Source: Bradyrhizobium diversitatis (lineage in GTDB: Bacteria > Pseudomonadota > Alphaproteobacteria > Rhizobiales > Xanthobacteraceae). From it: DNA of 63,998 bases. A program made the translations under genes and the position numbers. The notes under the pieces are model-generated. The model saw only the letters and a program-made list of their open reading frames with translations. It was not told the DNA's origin and did not search any database. Location of the stretch: the NCBI RefSeq assembly GCF_016031635.1, contig NZ_JACEGD010000035.1, positions 1 through 63,998 of the forward strand, written 5' to 3'. Positions 1 through 8,399 of the stretch are shown in pieces; position 1 is the first letter of the stretch; each line of letters opens with the position of its first letter.

Positions 1-200
1 ACGCAGCGCTGGACCGTCTGATGATGGGCGCCAAGTCTTTGACCTACCGCAAAGAACGACGGGTTCTCACGGTAGGCAAGCAGCATCGCGGCCCGCGACA
101 CCCGGCGTGCCGGTTCGGTCCTCGACCGCGAAAGAGCCGTCAACGTTTCAATCTCCTCATCGGTCATCGCCAACTCGACCGCTTGCCGCCGTCCTGCCAT
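1..200 (-). CDS. IS630-family transposase, N-terminal part (cut by window edge)
   Basis: Read from an ATG at 200 on the minus strand, the 66 visible codons are open and begin MAGRRQAVELAMTDEE. They continue into a helix-turn-helix segment with RRVSRAAMLLAYRENPSF and a putative recognition helix near GAHHQTVQRCV. This is the usual start of IS630-type (Tc1/mariner-like) transposases, whose catalytic DDE domain would lie beyond the left edge. Another small IS630 scrap lies at about 31.97-32.11 kb. Whether the element is intact cannot be judged here. Confidence 0.7.
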   Translation of the reverse strand, partial: MAGRRQAVELAMTDEEIETLTALSRSRTEPARRVSRAAMLLAYRENPSFFAVGQRLGAHHQTVQRC

Positions 201-689
201 GGTGAAACTCCTCGTTCAGTCAATCGCAAACGAGGAATCCACGAACGAACGTACCGTTCCATCACTGCCAAGTTCACGGAATCGGTCGTCTAGGTCGCTA
301 TCTCAGCCGACATCGTCGGATGACCAGGACATGTTGATTGCTCGCGATCTTTCGATGATCGAGCGGGCCGATGATTGGGAGGTCTACAACGAGCAACTTG
401 TTTGCGCAGGTTCGCCAAATCGCGTGCATGGCAAGAAGCTCTCGAAGACTGGAAATCGATCAGACATGTCGTCAGCCCCTCAATAGATAACCTCCACCGT
501 AACCTGCATTTCTGCATCCAAAGCCAAACCTATACGGTGCTGGCTTTCCTCTTCCGCTCTACTGGTTCTACGCGCAGTCGGTGTGGGTTCTCGGAAAGCT
601 TTGATGGATCGCTTCGACCTGTCGACTTCTTGAGCGAAATCTCTTTCGGCGGTGAACCCGTGCTCCGGTGGACGATGCTCATTTGGTCC
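201..689. other. No recognisable gene
   Basis: Between the IS630 start and the broken amidohydrolase I see only overlapping short frames on both strands with no family resemblance. The in-frame tail of the amidohydrolase runs through part of it to a stop near 480, but without recognisable domain content. Confidence 0.4.
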
Positions 690-1462
690 CTTTGGCTTGC
701 AGGCGGAAAGTCGGTAGAGAGCGGCGGGCGTATCGCCAAGAATTCGCCCTCCCGCATCCTCGTCCGGGACGAGTTCCTCAAGCCACTCGAAATGTCTGCG
801 CATAGGATGGCGCGTAGGCGTGGGAGGCCGCGACGTGCGGCCACTCCGAGCCCCAGAGCAGCTGCTTCGGCCGAGCTCCTCCAGCATCGTTGCCGCAACT
901 GCCTGGGCCCAGCCATCTGCGACCCGTCGGATCCCCGACAGCTTCACCCACACCTCGGCGCCCTTGGCGAGCGCCAGAAGCCGTGCGAGGCGTGGATCCC
1001 AGGCGGGATCGCGGGCACTATCCGCAAGTCCGAAGCCGCGGAAAACCAGTCGATGGCCGTCCGCGAGAAGCAACTCTGCGAGGTGCTCACGTCCTTCGAG
1101 GCACCCGACACCTGCAAGTGAAAGCCCAGCCGGAGAGCGGCCTGAAGGGATTCGGCCAGTGGATCTGGATCGGCTAGGGTTAGCGCCAAACCCACGGCGC
1201 CTGATCGGGCCCACTCCTCCAGCACCTCAGGCGCCAGCGGTTGCACGAGAGGCGGAATGAGCCTCACCGGCATCCGGTCCTGGCTCGCCTGGTCGAAGAG
1301 TTCGGTCGGATCGTCGTTCAGGAAGGCAGGCTGGACCAGGACCAGCCCAGTGATCTCCGACTCGCGCGCGGCGCCTTCCAGCGTTTCCATGGAGCCCTCA
1401 ACGATGGGCGCAGCCTGCCGGCTCTTAAGACGGAAAGCATGCACCTCGCAGTCGATCTTCAT
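690..1462 (-). pseudogene. Amidohydrolase-family (TIM-barrel, amidohydrolase 2) pseudogene
   Basis: The N-terminus (ATG at 1462, MKIDCEVHAFRLKSR) is followed by a barrel-like sequence ending near GFHLQVSG around 1110. The frame then shifts to one carrying GREHLAELLLADGHRLVFRG and AEVWVKLSGIRRV. A second shift near 870 splits the expected GSEWPH motif from the C-terminal tail HPMRRHFEWLEELVPDEDAG and DTPAALYRL. These are hallmarks of the amidohydrolase-2 family (dicarboxylate lactonases and decarboxylases acting on ring or lactone substrates). At least two frameshifts make it non-functional. The small ORF at 1459-1632 overlaps its start by 4 bases (ATGA), suggesting former translational coupling. 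The substrate cannot be told. Confidence 0.65.
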
Positions 1463-1632
1463 GAAGCGCCCTCGCCGCAGAGCTCCGCCCGAACAACGTT
1501 CGTAAGGCCGCAGCTCACACACATATTCATATCCTCGATGCCAGCGCGAGGGTGGAGACGTTCCAGCTTTTGCTCAAGTACGCTGCCGGTGATGTCCGGC
1601 TGCGCGTCCGCGCGATAGAGATCGGCCGCCAT
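1459..1632 (-). CDS. Small hypothetical protein coupled to the amidohydrolase remnant
   Basis: A 57-residue frame starts at ATG 1632 (MAADLYRADAQPDIT) behind a GGTGAGG purine-rich stretch and ends with TGA overlapping the ATG of the amidohydrolase pseudogene. It contains a CVSC pair in MNMCVSCGLTNVV. The frame stays open upstream to a GTG at 1659 (VRIRPIGEV), so it may be the end of a longer lost protein. I do not recognise the family. The 4-base overlap is the main reason to list it. Confidence 0.35.
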   Translation of the reverse strand: MAADLYRADAQPDITGSVLEQKLERLHPRAGIEDMNMCVSCGLTNVVRAELCGEGAS

Positions 1633-1659
1633 GACCTCACCGATAGGCCGAATCCGCAC

Positions 1660-2313
1660 ACGGAGTGTTCGCGCGCCACTGCAAATACGGGCTCGCTGCA
1701 GATGCTCTTCTTAGTCATTTGGCCAGTAATGTGATTCTCGTTGTGGAAAACACGTATGGGATGGAAATAAGTCAAGACAGTCCGGTTCTCTTGCAGTGAG
1801 GCCATTCGGAAGGCCCGGCTCTTTGAGGCCGTACGATCATTTCGTGCGATGCAAATACGTTGCGAGAGAAATCCAGAATCGTTCGACGTCCTGCGCATAT
1901 TTGTCATCCTTCCGCCAATGCCACCACCGGTATTTGTCTCGATTGCCGCGCTGTGGCCTGCCGCCATCATATGCTTTCGGTCGGCTCTAACCGTAAAGCT
2001 TACACGACATTAATACCCTGCAGCATGACTTCTTTGGTAACACCGAAGTCCCTTAGCAATGTCGCCTGAGACACTTTTTCTCGTCCGGATAGCAGTTCGC
2101 TTTGCTGCAAGCTCGCAGCGCAGGACTAAAAAATGCAGAAATCCAGCATTTTTTGCGCCATTGCGCAGGATTCAGAGGATGCGACCCGACCAATGATTGC
2201 GCGCCATCGACAAGGCAAATTCGCCTGCCTCTCGCTTTCCGGCAGCCGGATGGCCGCAGGAACTGGAGCGGCCGGCGATTGAGCTTGGAAGTCGAAGATA
2301 GCGGTCAGCTATA
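1660..2313. other. No convincing gene; short remnants only
   Basis: No frame here looks like a conserved protein. A minus-strand stretch around 2010-2095 reads SGREKVSQATLLRDFGVTK, vaguely like a helix-turn-helix, but it is too short to name. The only clear structure is the hairpin at 2128-2154. Confidence 0.4.
2128..2154. terminator. Perfect 9-bp inverted repeat with A/T tracts
   Basis: AAAAAATGC at 2128-2136 and GCATTTTTT at 2146-2154 are exact inverted copies around a 9-base loop. The stem has an A run on one side and a T run on the other. It could act as a weak bidirectional terminator or an operator. The low-GC stem makes a strong rho-independent terminator doubtful. Confidence 0.4.
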
Positions 2314-2360
2314 AAAGCAGCGAACTTACCAGCAACGCCATCCTGACCTGGGCTGGGGAC
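2314..2360 (+). mobile_element. IS3-family OrfB scrap
   Basis: The translation SSELTSNAILTWAGDH matches the DNGTELTSNAILTW region of the IS3-family DDE transposase. The same segment occurs in a longer remnant at 26.94-27.08 kb. Nothing recognisable flanks it. Confidence 0.5.
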
Positions 2361-2676
2361 CATCAAAGCCGTCAACTGGAAGCAGCATGGGCCTCGTTCA
2401 CTCTAGCCACGCGCGCAAGGGGCAGTCTTGCAAAAATTGAACACGTGAACCAGAAACCAAAGGCCATGACCGAGCATACGTCACAGCTTGCCTGCGGCGC
2501 GACGCGACCCGAGCCCTCGACCGGCGCCTGGAGTGCGAAGCGCGTCGTGTCGAGCTGGCAGCTAATTTGCCGCCCGCTCCTTGATCATAGATCGATCATC
2601 GATTTCGAAAGAACGACGACACGGCAATCGGGAAGGTTTTGCAAGTTCAACGCTTCGAACGATCATGGCGGCAACT

Positions 2677-3447
2677 TCAGGCGTGCCAAGATGGCGAACC
2701 CTGCCGGCTTCGTTGGTGACAGCGGTGCAGACGTCGACGCGGAGCACGATCGTGGGAGAATCGTCCAATCCGCATCCACGGAGCGGCCTTTGGCGCTCGG
2801 AGCGCGATCCAATCAGGATCCGACCACGACCGCTCCACCTCAAAGCTGAACAAAGGAATCAGATAGTCTCGTATGATGATCGTGACATGAGCTTCGCTGG
2901 CTTCATCCTCGGTCAACTGCTTGGCCTCATTGGCATCCGCATATTGAGTTGTGGTCGGGATCAAACGTCTCCTTCCGAAGGAAAACCTCACATCAACGAA
3001 AAGGAACAAGGCCCCAGGCCTCAACAGCCGCACGGCTGCGATGGCAGCCGCCAAATCGACATAGATCGAATGGCTCCCATCGAGATAGAGGATATCGAAA
3101 GTTTCTCGATTTCTGGCCAGCCTGATCAGGTTGAACAGGTATGTTCCTGACGCATTTCCCAGAAAGGTGATATTTCGATCGGCGATGCCGGCCGCCGCCA
3201 GATCGACCCGGCGTTCGGCGCAGACATGTTCGAAGTCCAGGCCGACATAGTGGATGCCGAGCTCGTCGATGGCCCTGAACCGCTCCTGCCTGAATATCGG
3301 TCCTACGCCAATCTCGAGAAAGCGGCACCCCGGATTCTGTCGAAGGATCTCGACCAGCCGAGCCAGAACCGAGTGCCTGTAGGCAAGGTACTTGCGGGGC
3401 AGAGGATGGTTACCGTCAAAAAGGACGTCGTGACGCTCACTATTCAT
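2677..3447 (-). CDS. Class I SAM-dependent methyltransferase
   Basis: The 256-residue protein has the Rossmann SAM-binding signature FLEIGVGP at about residues 44-51. An acidic strand end, HYVGLDFEHV, would contact the SAM ribose, and DILYLDGSH resembles motif IV of the methyltransferase-24 type. A small molecule or sugar is the likely methyl acceptor, but the sequence does not show which. The ATG at 3447 opens MNSERHDVLFDGNHPLP; another ATG just upstream runs into a stop. The last ~40 residues are Arg/Ser-rich and look like read-through past a lost stop. It is the third gene of a minus-strand set, 156 bases after the oxidoreductase, and may act on the same product. Confidence 0.7.
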   Translation of the reverse strand: MNSERHDVLFDGNHPLPRKYLAYRHSVLARLVEILRQNPGCRFLEIGVGPIFRQERFRAIDELGIHYVGLDFEHVCAERRVDLAAAGIADRNITFLGNASGTYLFNLIRLARNRETFDILYLDGSHSIYVDLAAAIAAVRLLRPGALFLFVDVRFSFGRRRLIPTTTQYADANEAKQLTEDEASEAHVTIIIRDYLIPLFSFEVERSWSDPDWIALRAPKAAPWMRIGRFSHDRAPRRRLHRCHQRSRQGSPSWHA

Positions 3448-3603
3448 CCATTGTCTCGAAGTTGGTCAGAAAAGATACGGCTGGCATACCGTACGCACGG
3501 CCAAGAGCCCCACCTTCCCGGCCACGGGCCAATGTCGGGCCGTATCCGGCGGACACCGCAAGCCCAGAATGGCCAAAGTGCGCTGAAGTGGAAGCAACGA
3601 CAT

Positions 3604-4995
3604 TCATGCCGGCACTTTGCCGACGGCGGGTGATGGGATCGCTTCATCTCTGTTCGCTCCATCCGTCGTGAGCGCTGCCAAATAGTGAGCAAAGAGCGAC
3701 ATCGTCCGGGTGTGCGACTCAAGGGAACTCTTCTCGCTCCGTCCCGCCAGCCAATCGTCAAACAACCTTTTGCGGCCGGCGCCCAGATCAGCGTTTCGGA
3801 CAAGCGTGTCGCGCGCGGGGTAATGCCGTTCGCGTAAGACTGCGCCGCCGAGGAAACCGGCATTCCGCCAAAGCGTGATGTGCGCCTCCCTGGTCAGTTG
3901 CGGATAACCCTCCAGGCTCAGGTGTGGGCGCTTGAAGATCCTGGCCTCGATCGCTGCGAAGGGACCGATATTCAAGCGAATGGTCTCAGACCCGTACCGT
4001 CCGTTCTTGTTGTAAACATCGCTTGGCAGTTGCCGCCAATTGCGCAACGACACGCTTGTCTGCAGAAGGTCGAGCCGAAACAGGCAGACGGTATCGCGGC
4101 TTCCGGGACGGCGTGCGGCTCCGGACGAGACAATATCCGTCTCACCCCAGAACGGTGGCGCGGGAAGCAATCGAGCAACTGGCGCGTCGCCGCGAAGCCT
4201 GCGAACCGGATCCGGACCAACCTGCCCGACCTGGTCGGCGGCGGTCGCCCGGTGCACATCCAGCTCGACTGCCAACTTCCCGAAGTGCTCCTCATTGTGA
4301 GCCAGGAGACCGGAGAGAATATCGATGTAGTGATAACCGGAATGGCAAAGCATTCCGTAGCCGTAACGGTAAGGATGGTCCTCCCGGGAGAGGATCTCCT
4401 CCTCCGTGTTCCATACTCCCGCATGATGCTCGATACCAATGTAGGTGATCGGCGTGCCAAGATTCGGGGAGGCGCGGCGCGCATAGCGTCCAATCAGCTC
4501 ATAGACTGCGTTGTAGCGGCGTGGCGTCATGACCACGCAACGGCCGCCAGTCCGATCGCAGATCTCCTTGAGCTCGGCTACCGCATCAACCAGACGGTCC
4601 GCTGCGGGGCGTCCATTCGATCCCATGGGAAGAACGACGGGCTTGTCGACCAGGCAATCAAGGCCAAGTCCAAGAGCCGCGCGAAGGTAGCCCAAATGAG
4701 CCTTGGGTTCGGTCGCGACGATCACTTTCGTGCCCGGACGTGCCAGAGCGGTCAGCACGTCCTCCCCATGGCCGGAATACCAGATTGCCCGTCGCCGGAG
4801 ATCGGGCACCCATGAGACGCTCGCCGGCTTGCAGGTGCGGGTCCGGAAAAAGGCATCCACGTCGTCTCGCGCGCTGTCGAGCTCGACGACATGGAACGAC
4901 GATGCTCGATCGCTGGAGACGGCATCCTCGATTAGAGGAAGATATTTCGCCCGGGCATAAGCACCCAGACCGACGAGAATGATATCTCCTCGCAT
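3604..4995 (-). CDS. Gfo/Idh/MocA-family NAD(P)-dependent oxidoreductase
   Basis: The N-terminus ILVGLGAYARAKYLP at residues 6-20 is a dinucleotide-binding glycine motif. KVIVATEPKAHLGY and LDCLVDKPVVLP follow, the latter corresponding to the EKP-type motif whose lysine takes part in catalysis. A C-terminal alpha/beta domain carries EHHAGVWNTEEE and a GYHYIDIL stretch typical of sugar and cyclitol dehydrogenases of this family. At 463 residues it is longer than the usual 330-400. These enzymes oxidise or reduce hydroxyls on sugars, inositols and related cyclic compounds in the cytosol. It sits between a radical SAM protein and a methyltransferase, all on the minus strand, suggesting one pathway. 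Substrate unknown. Confidence 0.75.
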   Translation of the reverse strand: MRGDIILVGLGAYARAKYLPLIEDAVSSDRASSFHVVELDSARDDVDAFFRTRTCKPASVSWVPDLRRRAIWYSGHGEDVLTALARPGTKVIVATEPKAHLGYLRAALGLGLDCLVDKPVVLPMGSNGRPAADRLVDAVAELKEICDRTGGRCVVMTPRRYNAVYELIGRYARRASPNLGTPITYIGIEHHAGVWNTEEEILSREDHPYRYGYGMLCHSGYHYIDILSGLLAHNEEHFGKLAVELDVHRATAADQVGQVGPDPVRRLRGDAPVARLLPAPPFWGETDIVSSGAARRPGSRDTVCLFRLDLLQTSVSLRNWRQLPSDVYNKNGRYGSETIRLNIGPFAAIEARIFKRPHLSLEGYPQLTREAHITLWRNAGFLGGAVLRERHYPARDTLVRNADLGAGRKRLFDDWLAGRSEKSSLESHTRTMSLFAHYLAALTTDGANRDEAIPSPAVGKVPA

Positions 4996-5155
4996 GCCTT
5001 CTGATACTCTCTCATCTTTGCCTCAATCGGAACGTCGGACACGATGAGGGCAGACACTAGGTCGACCTGACGGACGCTGACAAGGTGGGATACTGGCTCC
5101 TCGCGCACTCAGAACCAGCCGATATGCAGACACCTTCCGTTCAACGATCGCTTCG

Positions 5156-6184
5156 TCATGCGCAGGCAAGCGCCCGGTTCTCGATATTCTTGAGGAGGGC
5201 GACCTGGCTCGGGCATTGGCCGCAGCCGCTGTTCGCCCGAAATTTCTTCAGAGCCGGCGAGGTACGCCAAACGTTCTCCAGGTCGAATTCCGGCGATCGG
5301 ATGTTGCCAAGGAGGAACTCCTGGCTATCGGGATCCCCGACGACGAAGGAACAGGGATACAAATCGCCGTTTGTAGAGAGGTAGACCGCGGTGGCACCAC
5401 AATCGCATTCGGTATATCTGACGTTTGGCCGCGGCTGCGACGTATCGACGAAAATCGGCGGCGGCAGCTCTAGGCGCGCTGAGCTGGGCTGCGCAGCAAT
5501 CTCCATCAGGGCTTCCTGCAGCTCTCGAATTTCGTCAGCCGAGCCCAAGAGCGCATCCTCATTACCGAGCGCCACGCCCGAGGCGAACATCGGCTTGACC
5601 CTGAAGGAGTAGACGCCGATTGACGACAGCAGCCGGTAGGCGTCGAGCGCCTCACCGATGTTGTGCCGGTTGGCAGTCATCCTGGCCTGCACCAAGGCCC
5701 CGCAATTGGCCGCCTCAGCCATCTGCCGGAGCGCAGAATCGTAAACACCCGCCTTGCCCCGGAAGCGGTCCACCGTGTTCCGCTTCGCACCGTCAAAGCT
5801 GAACTGGAACGTCAGCTTCTCGCGATCGTCAAAGAACGAGACCACGTCATAAACTGGCACCTGGCCGAGGCCCCCTGTGTTCAACTGGACTTGAAGGCCT
5901 CGCTTGTTTGCATGGGCCATCACGGCTGCGGACCGCGGAAACACGCGTTTGAGAAGCGGCTCGCCACCCGTCAATGAGACTTTCTTCAGGGAATATTTGT
6001 CGACGAGAAGGTCGACGAACTCCGTCATCTCCTCGATAGATAATTGTGATGGCTCCAAAAGCCGCTTGTATTGATCCCGATACTCTTCGGGAACATAGCA
6101 GTGCTCGCAATGAAGATTGCAGTAGAAAGATACACAAATTCTCGCGTGGTTGAAGACAATGGGAAGCGAACCGTCGACTGGCAT
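5156..6184 (-). CDS. Radical SAM/SPASM-domain protein
   Basis: With the start at ATG 6184 (MPVDGSLPIVFNHARI, 342 residues), the radical SAM cluster motif is C22-x3-C26-x2-C29 in CNLHCEHCY. KKVSLTGGEPLL supplies the GGE motif for SAM. The C-terminal part has a SPASM/twitch-like cysteine set: ECDCGATAVYLSTNGDLYPC and, near the end, SGCGQCPSQ. Such enzymes often modify peptides or activate other enzymes using auxiliary iron-sulfur clusters. The start is fixed by AGGAGG at 6190-6195, five bases upstream; an upstream in-frame ATG at 6313 lacks such a site. It is the first gene of a minus-strand set with the oxidoreductase and methyltransferase. A 54-codon ORF lies 141 bases upstream. Substrate unknown. 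Confidence 0.8.
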   Translation of the reverse strand: MPVDGSLPIVFNHARICVSFYCNLHCEHCYVPEEYRDQYKRLLEPSQLSIEEMTEFVDLLVDKYSLKKVSLTGGEPLLKRVFPRSAAVMAHANKRGLQVQLNTGGLGQVPVYDVVSFFDDREKLTFQFSFDGAKRNTVDRFRGKAGVYDSALRQMAEAANCGALVQARMTANRHNIGEALDAYRLLSSIGVYSFRVKPMFASGVALGNEDALLGSADEIRELQEALMEIAAQPSSARLELPPPIFVDTSQPRPNVRYTECDCGATAVYLSTNGDLYPCSFVVGDPDSQEFLLGNIRSPEFDLENVWRTSPALKKFRANSGCGQCPSQVALLKNIENRALACA

Positions 6185-6189
6185 GGCGT

Positions 6190-6195
6190 CCTCCT
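6190..6195 (-). promoter_or_regulatory. Ribosome binding site fixing the radical SAM start
   Basis: CCTCCT on the plus strand reads AGGAGG on the minus strand, five bases before the ATG at 6184. It decides the start against the upstream in-frame ATG. Confidence 0.7.
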
Positions 6196-6325
6196 GGCTC
6201 TTCCCCCAGTGAGGACGGAGCAGGATCTGTGCCACCACGTGGCGGCGGAACGTCGACCATTTTTGAGGGCGCAATGTCACGCTCCAAACAGCTTGGCGGC
6301 TCCTAGACATCAAGTGCGTTCGGTT

Positions 6326-6490
6326 TCAGACAGAAGCACGCACATGCCCCGCGGTCGCCAGCCGATCTACAAGCTCCCGACAAGCCGCCCGGCTCACATC
6401 GCGCTTATCAGCCGCGGCATTGCGGACGATGAGCATTCCATCGCCAATATCGCAGAAGTCGCGCATCGTCCCACCGACCACATGCATCAT
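6326..6490 (-). CDS. 54-codon ORF upstream of the radical SAM gene
   Basis: The frame MMHVVGGTMRDFCDIGDGM ... RDVSRAACREL ... HVRASV is open from ATG 6490 to TGA 6326 and has coding-like composition. It has cysteines at residues 13 and 38. No good ribosome binding site precedes it. It could be a remnant of a longer gene, since the frame stays open a little way upstream. It could instead be a small peptide gene belonging with the SPASM protein downstream. I do not recognise a family. Confidence 0.3.
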   Translation of the reverse strand: MMHVVGGTMRDFCDIGDGMLIVRNAAADKRDVSRAACRELVDRLATAGHVRASV

Positions 6491-6716
6491 GCTGGTGAGC
6501 GGAGCGCGGCCGGCAACCGCCGATTTACGGGGACAATGCTCATCTGCGTGTTATAGGGCAGCCGCTTCTGATCGTCCTCGTACTCCTGATTTAGCCAGAA
6601 TGATTGTCGTGATCTCGGGATTCGCGAAGCCGTTAACCTTGTGGGCACGTTCACGGGGACTTTGTCGGGCGAGCGTGTTTGCTTCGTCAAGCAAGGCGCT
6701 TATCAGATTCCGCTAG

Positions 6717-6732
6717 TGGCACGCCGATTGCT
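6717..6732 (+). promoter_or_regulatory. Sigma54-type -24/-12 promoter sequence
   Basis: TGGCAC at 6717-6722, five bases, then TTGCT at 6728-6732 is an exact match to the RpoN consensus (TGGCAC-N5-TTGCW), preceded by G. It lies 92 bases before the first in-frame ATG of the modA remnant. In rhizobia such sites usually need NifA or another enhancer-binding protein. I found no exact NifA upstream site (TGT-N10-ACA) in the preceding 150 bases; TGT-N10-ACG occurs within about 80 bases. Confidence 0.5.
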
Positions 6733-6823
6733 AAGACGAGAAGGACGGAGCGACCGCCGACACGGCGGGTCATTCCGGGAGTTGCCGACGAAGCTCGCCC
6801 GATTGATCCTACCGAATGCGCCG

Positions 6824-7024
6824 ATGTGGCTTCTAACTGGGAGCGCTGAAGCAGCGAACATCAATGTCGCAGTTGCCGCGAACTTCACCGAGAAGGAGAT
6901 TATTGCAGCTTTTACAGAACTGGACCATGGGGCCGTGCGACACGTCGGCACAAGCGGCGCCACGTTTAGTGGAAGATGGGACACTATGCTGGTCTTCGGC
7001 GGCGCGGATATTCGCGCTCTGTAA
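6824..7024 (+). pseudogene. modA: Molybdate-binding protein ModA, N-terminal remnant
   Basis: The stretch AEAANINVAVAANFTEKEI is the classic mature N-terminus of the periplasmic molybdate-binding protein of ModABC, following its signal peptidase site. EIIAAFTELDHGAV and a degraded GTSGATFSG (normally a GASGQFY-like loop) follow. After GGADIRAL a stop ends the frame at 67 residues, against about 250 for the family. The signal peptide is also incomplete, although the frame is open back to 6641. ModA feeds molybdenum to enzymes such as nitrogenase. The sigma54-type site at 6717 would fit symbiotic control of the former gene. No modB or modC is visible. Confidence 0.6.
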
Positions 7025-7095
7025 GTCAAGCATCCTGCAGGCTGCAGGTGCCGGGTGGGGAGCATACCATTTGAGGTCATGGAAGGAGTATGATC

Positions 7096-7416
7096 ATGAA
7101 GTTCGTCGAACCTGCTTCGTGCAGCTCCGCGGCGTCGACTGTCTTTGTTGGCAGGAATCGTCGCGGCGATTGGGTTGCTCGCGAACAGAACGGTATTTTT
7201 GGCGGCCTATTCGCGAACCGTGCTCAAGCGTTCAAATACGCGTTGTTCGAGAATGGCCATCACTCAGAAACCGTCGTCGAGGTGTCGTACGAAATCGAAC
7301 TCGATCTTTCCACCGATCCGGCGATCGCCGAGACGATTCGCGTGGCTGATACGCCGATGCAATTGAGGAGGGTCGAGTGCCTGAGCTCCACGAAGAGCCG
7401 ATCGCCAGGATCATGA
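7096..7416 (+). CDS. Small hypothetical protein
   Basis: AAGGAG at 7083-7088 lies seven bases before the ATG at 7096 (MKFVEPASCSSAA), making this a better start than the ATG at 7090. The 106-residue product is soluble, with a basic/aromatic centre (VFVGRNRRGDWVAREQNGIF, then NRAQAFKYALFENG) and an acidic tail before a degenerate C-terminus. The frame runs into the IS5 remnant, so the C-terminal ~20 residues may not be original. It resembles small proteins of unknown function common in rhizobial accessory regions, though I cannot name a family. Confidence 0.55.
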   Translation: MKFVEPASCSSAASTVFVGRNRRGDWVAREQNGIFGGLFANRAQAFKYALFENGHHSETVVEVSYEIELDLSTDPAIAETIRVADTPMQLRRVECLSSTKSRSPGS

Positions 7417-7439
7417 TTGCGGTCATTCGATCATCCAGA

Positions 7440-7860
7440 ACGGTCAGCCGGCGACTCCGCGACATCGGCCGCAAAATCGAGGGCCAGCCAGCCCTGGAGG
7501 AGACGTTCGCCCTCCCCCTTGGCCGCCCTTGGCGGGGCCATGCAGATCCGCTCGCAGCAGCAGCGCCGGCGCGGCTGGAAGCTTTACTCTTCCAACCCCT
7601 GGAGGTGGAATGCATCGGCAAGGATAAGGCAGTCGCGCCTTGTGAGTTCGGAGTGAAGGCCTCCATCGTCATCACCAACCGCCGTGCTGCCGGCGGCCTA
7701 ACGTGCTGCACGGCAGGGCGCTGCCCGACACCCCTTCGACGGTCACACCCTACGAGCCCTTATTCGAAGACATGAGACAGTCACCGGCTGCGATCGAGCG
7801 GCCTATGTCGACAGGATACCGCGGCCACGACGTGCACAATCCCCGTCGCGCTTGAGCTGG
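7440..7860 (+). mobile_element. IS5-family transposase remnant (copy 1)
   Basis: It reads DIGRKIEGQPALEETFALPL, APARLEALLF, VECIGKDKAVAPCEFGVKAS and ITNRRAAGG, then in another frame AYVDR and YRGHD. This is the central-to-C-terminal part of the same transposase found at 47.3-48.7 and 62.6-63.5 kb. Both ends are missing and the frame shifts after the ITNRRAAGG block. Confidence 0.7.
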
Positions 7861-8037
7861 CAACATGCGTAGGCCGCATCCTGACGATGCTGTTGGGCAA
7901 GTGAGTGGTTTATAAGACCTACTATGCGCCGGCCGACCTTTGTGACTTTCTAATATGCGGCCTTTTAAGCCTTTGGAGAGCTCTCGCGACCTCTGATACG
8001 TCAAACAGTCCTTTGGCGCGTCGCCTCCCACCTACAC

Positions 8038-8322
8038 ATGCTGCGCTTTAGCGGCGAACGGTGGTTGGTTTCGGTTGTTGAGAATACAGCAAAGCGCATG
8101 CGCGAGAAGCAGCCCGGCCAATCATTGAAGGTCGCCGTCAATTTTGAGCTCATCACCGGACAGCTTGGTCAAGGCGAAAGGTGGTACAAATTGCTTGCCA
8201 CCGCATGCGCCAAGGCTCATGGGCACAACGCTAAAAACACACGCAAGCGCATCGCCCATGGAGTTTCCGCTGTGAAGGACCATCGCCAGTGTCCGGATCC
8301 ATCAATGGGTGTTGTTTGCTGA
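8038..8322 (+). CDS. Hypothetical 94-residue ORF
   Basis: Opens MLRFSGERWLVSVVENTAKRM and contains a coding-looking helix-rich centre (VAVNFELITGQLGQGERWYK), then a basic tail. There is no obvious ribosome binding site and no family that I recognise. It may be the end of a degraded gene. It lies between an IS5 remnant and the ammonia-lyase pseudogene. Confidence 0.3.
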   Translation: MLRFSGERWLVSVVENTAKRMREKQPGQSLKVAVNFELITGQLGQGERWYKLLATACAKAHGHNAKNTRKRIAHGVSAVKDHRQCPDPSMGVVC

Positions 8323-8399
8323 GCCCGGCTCTCGTTCTATCACGATACGCGCTTCACGCGGCGATACTGGCACAAATGCCGAGTATCTGTGGCGCGCAT

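Noticed and set aside
375..1121. 248-codon open frame on the plus strand
   Set aside because: Lies opposite the amidohydrolase pseudogene and has no family resemblance.
3880..4815. 311-codon open frame on the plus strand
   Set aside because: It is the antisense of the Gfo/Idh/MocA oxidoreductase, whose motifs are clear on the minus strand; high GC keeps the opposite frame open.
5817..5840. Sequence resembling the start of a type III secretion tts box (GTCAGCTTCTCG)
   Set aside because: Lies inside the radical SAM coding sequence, the second half of the consensus does not match, and no secretion gene follows.
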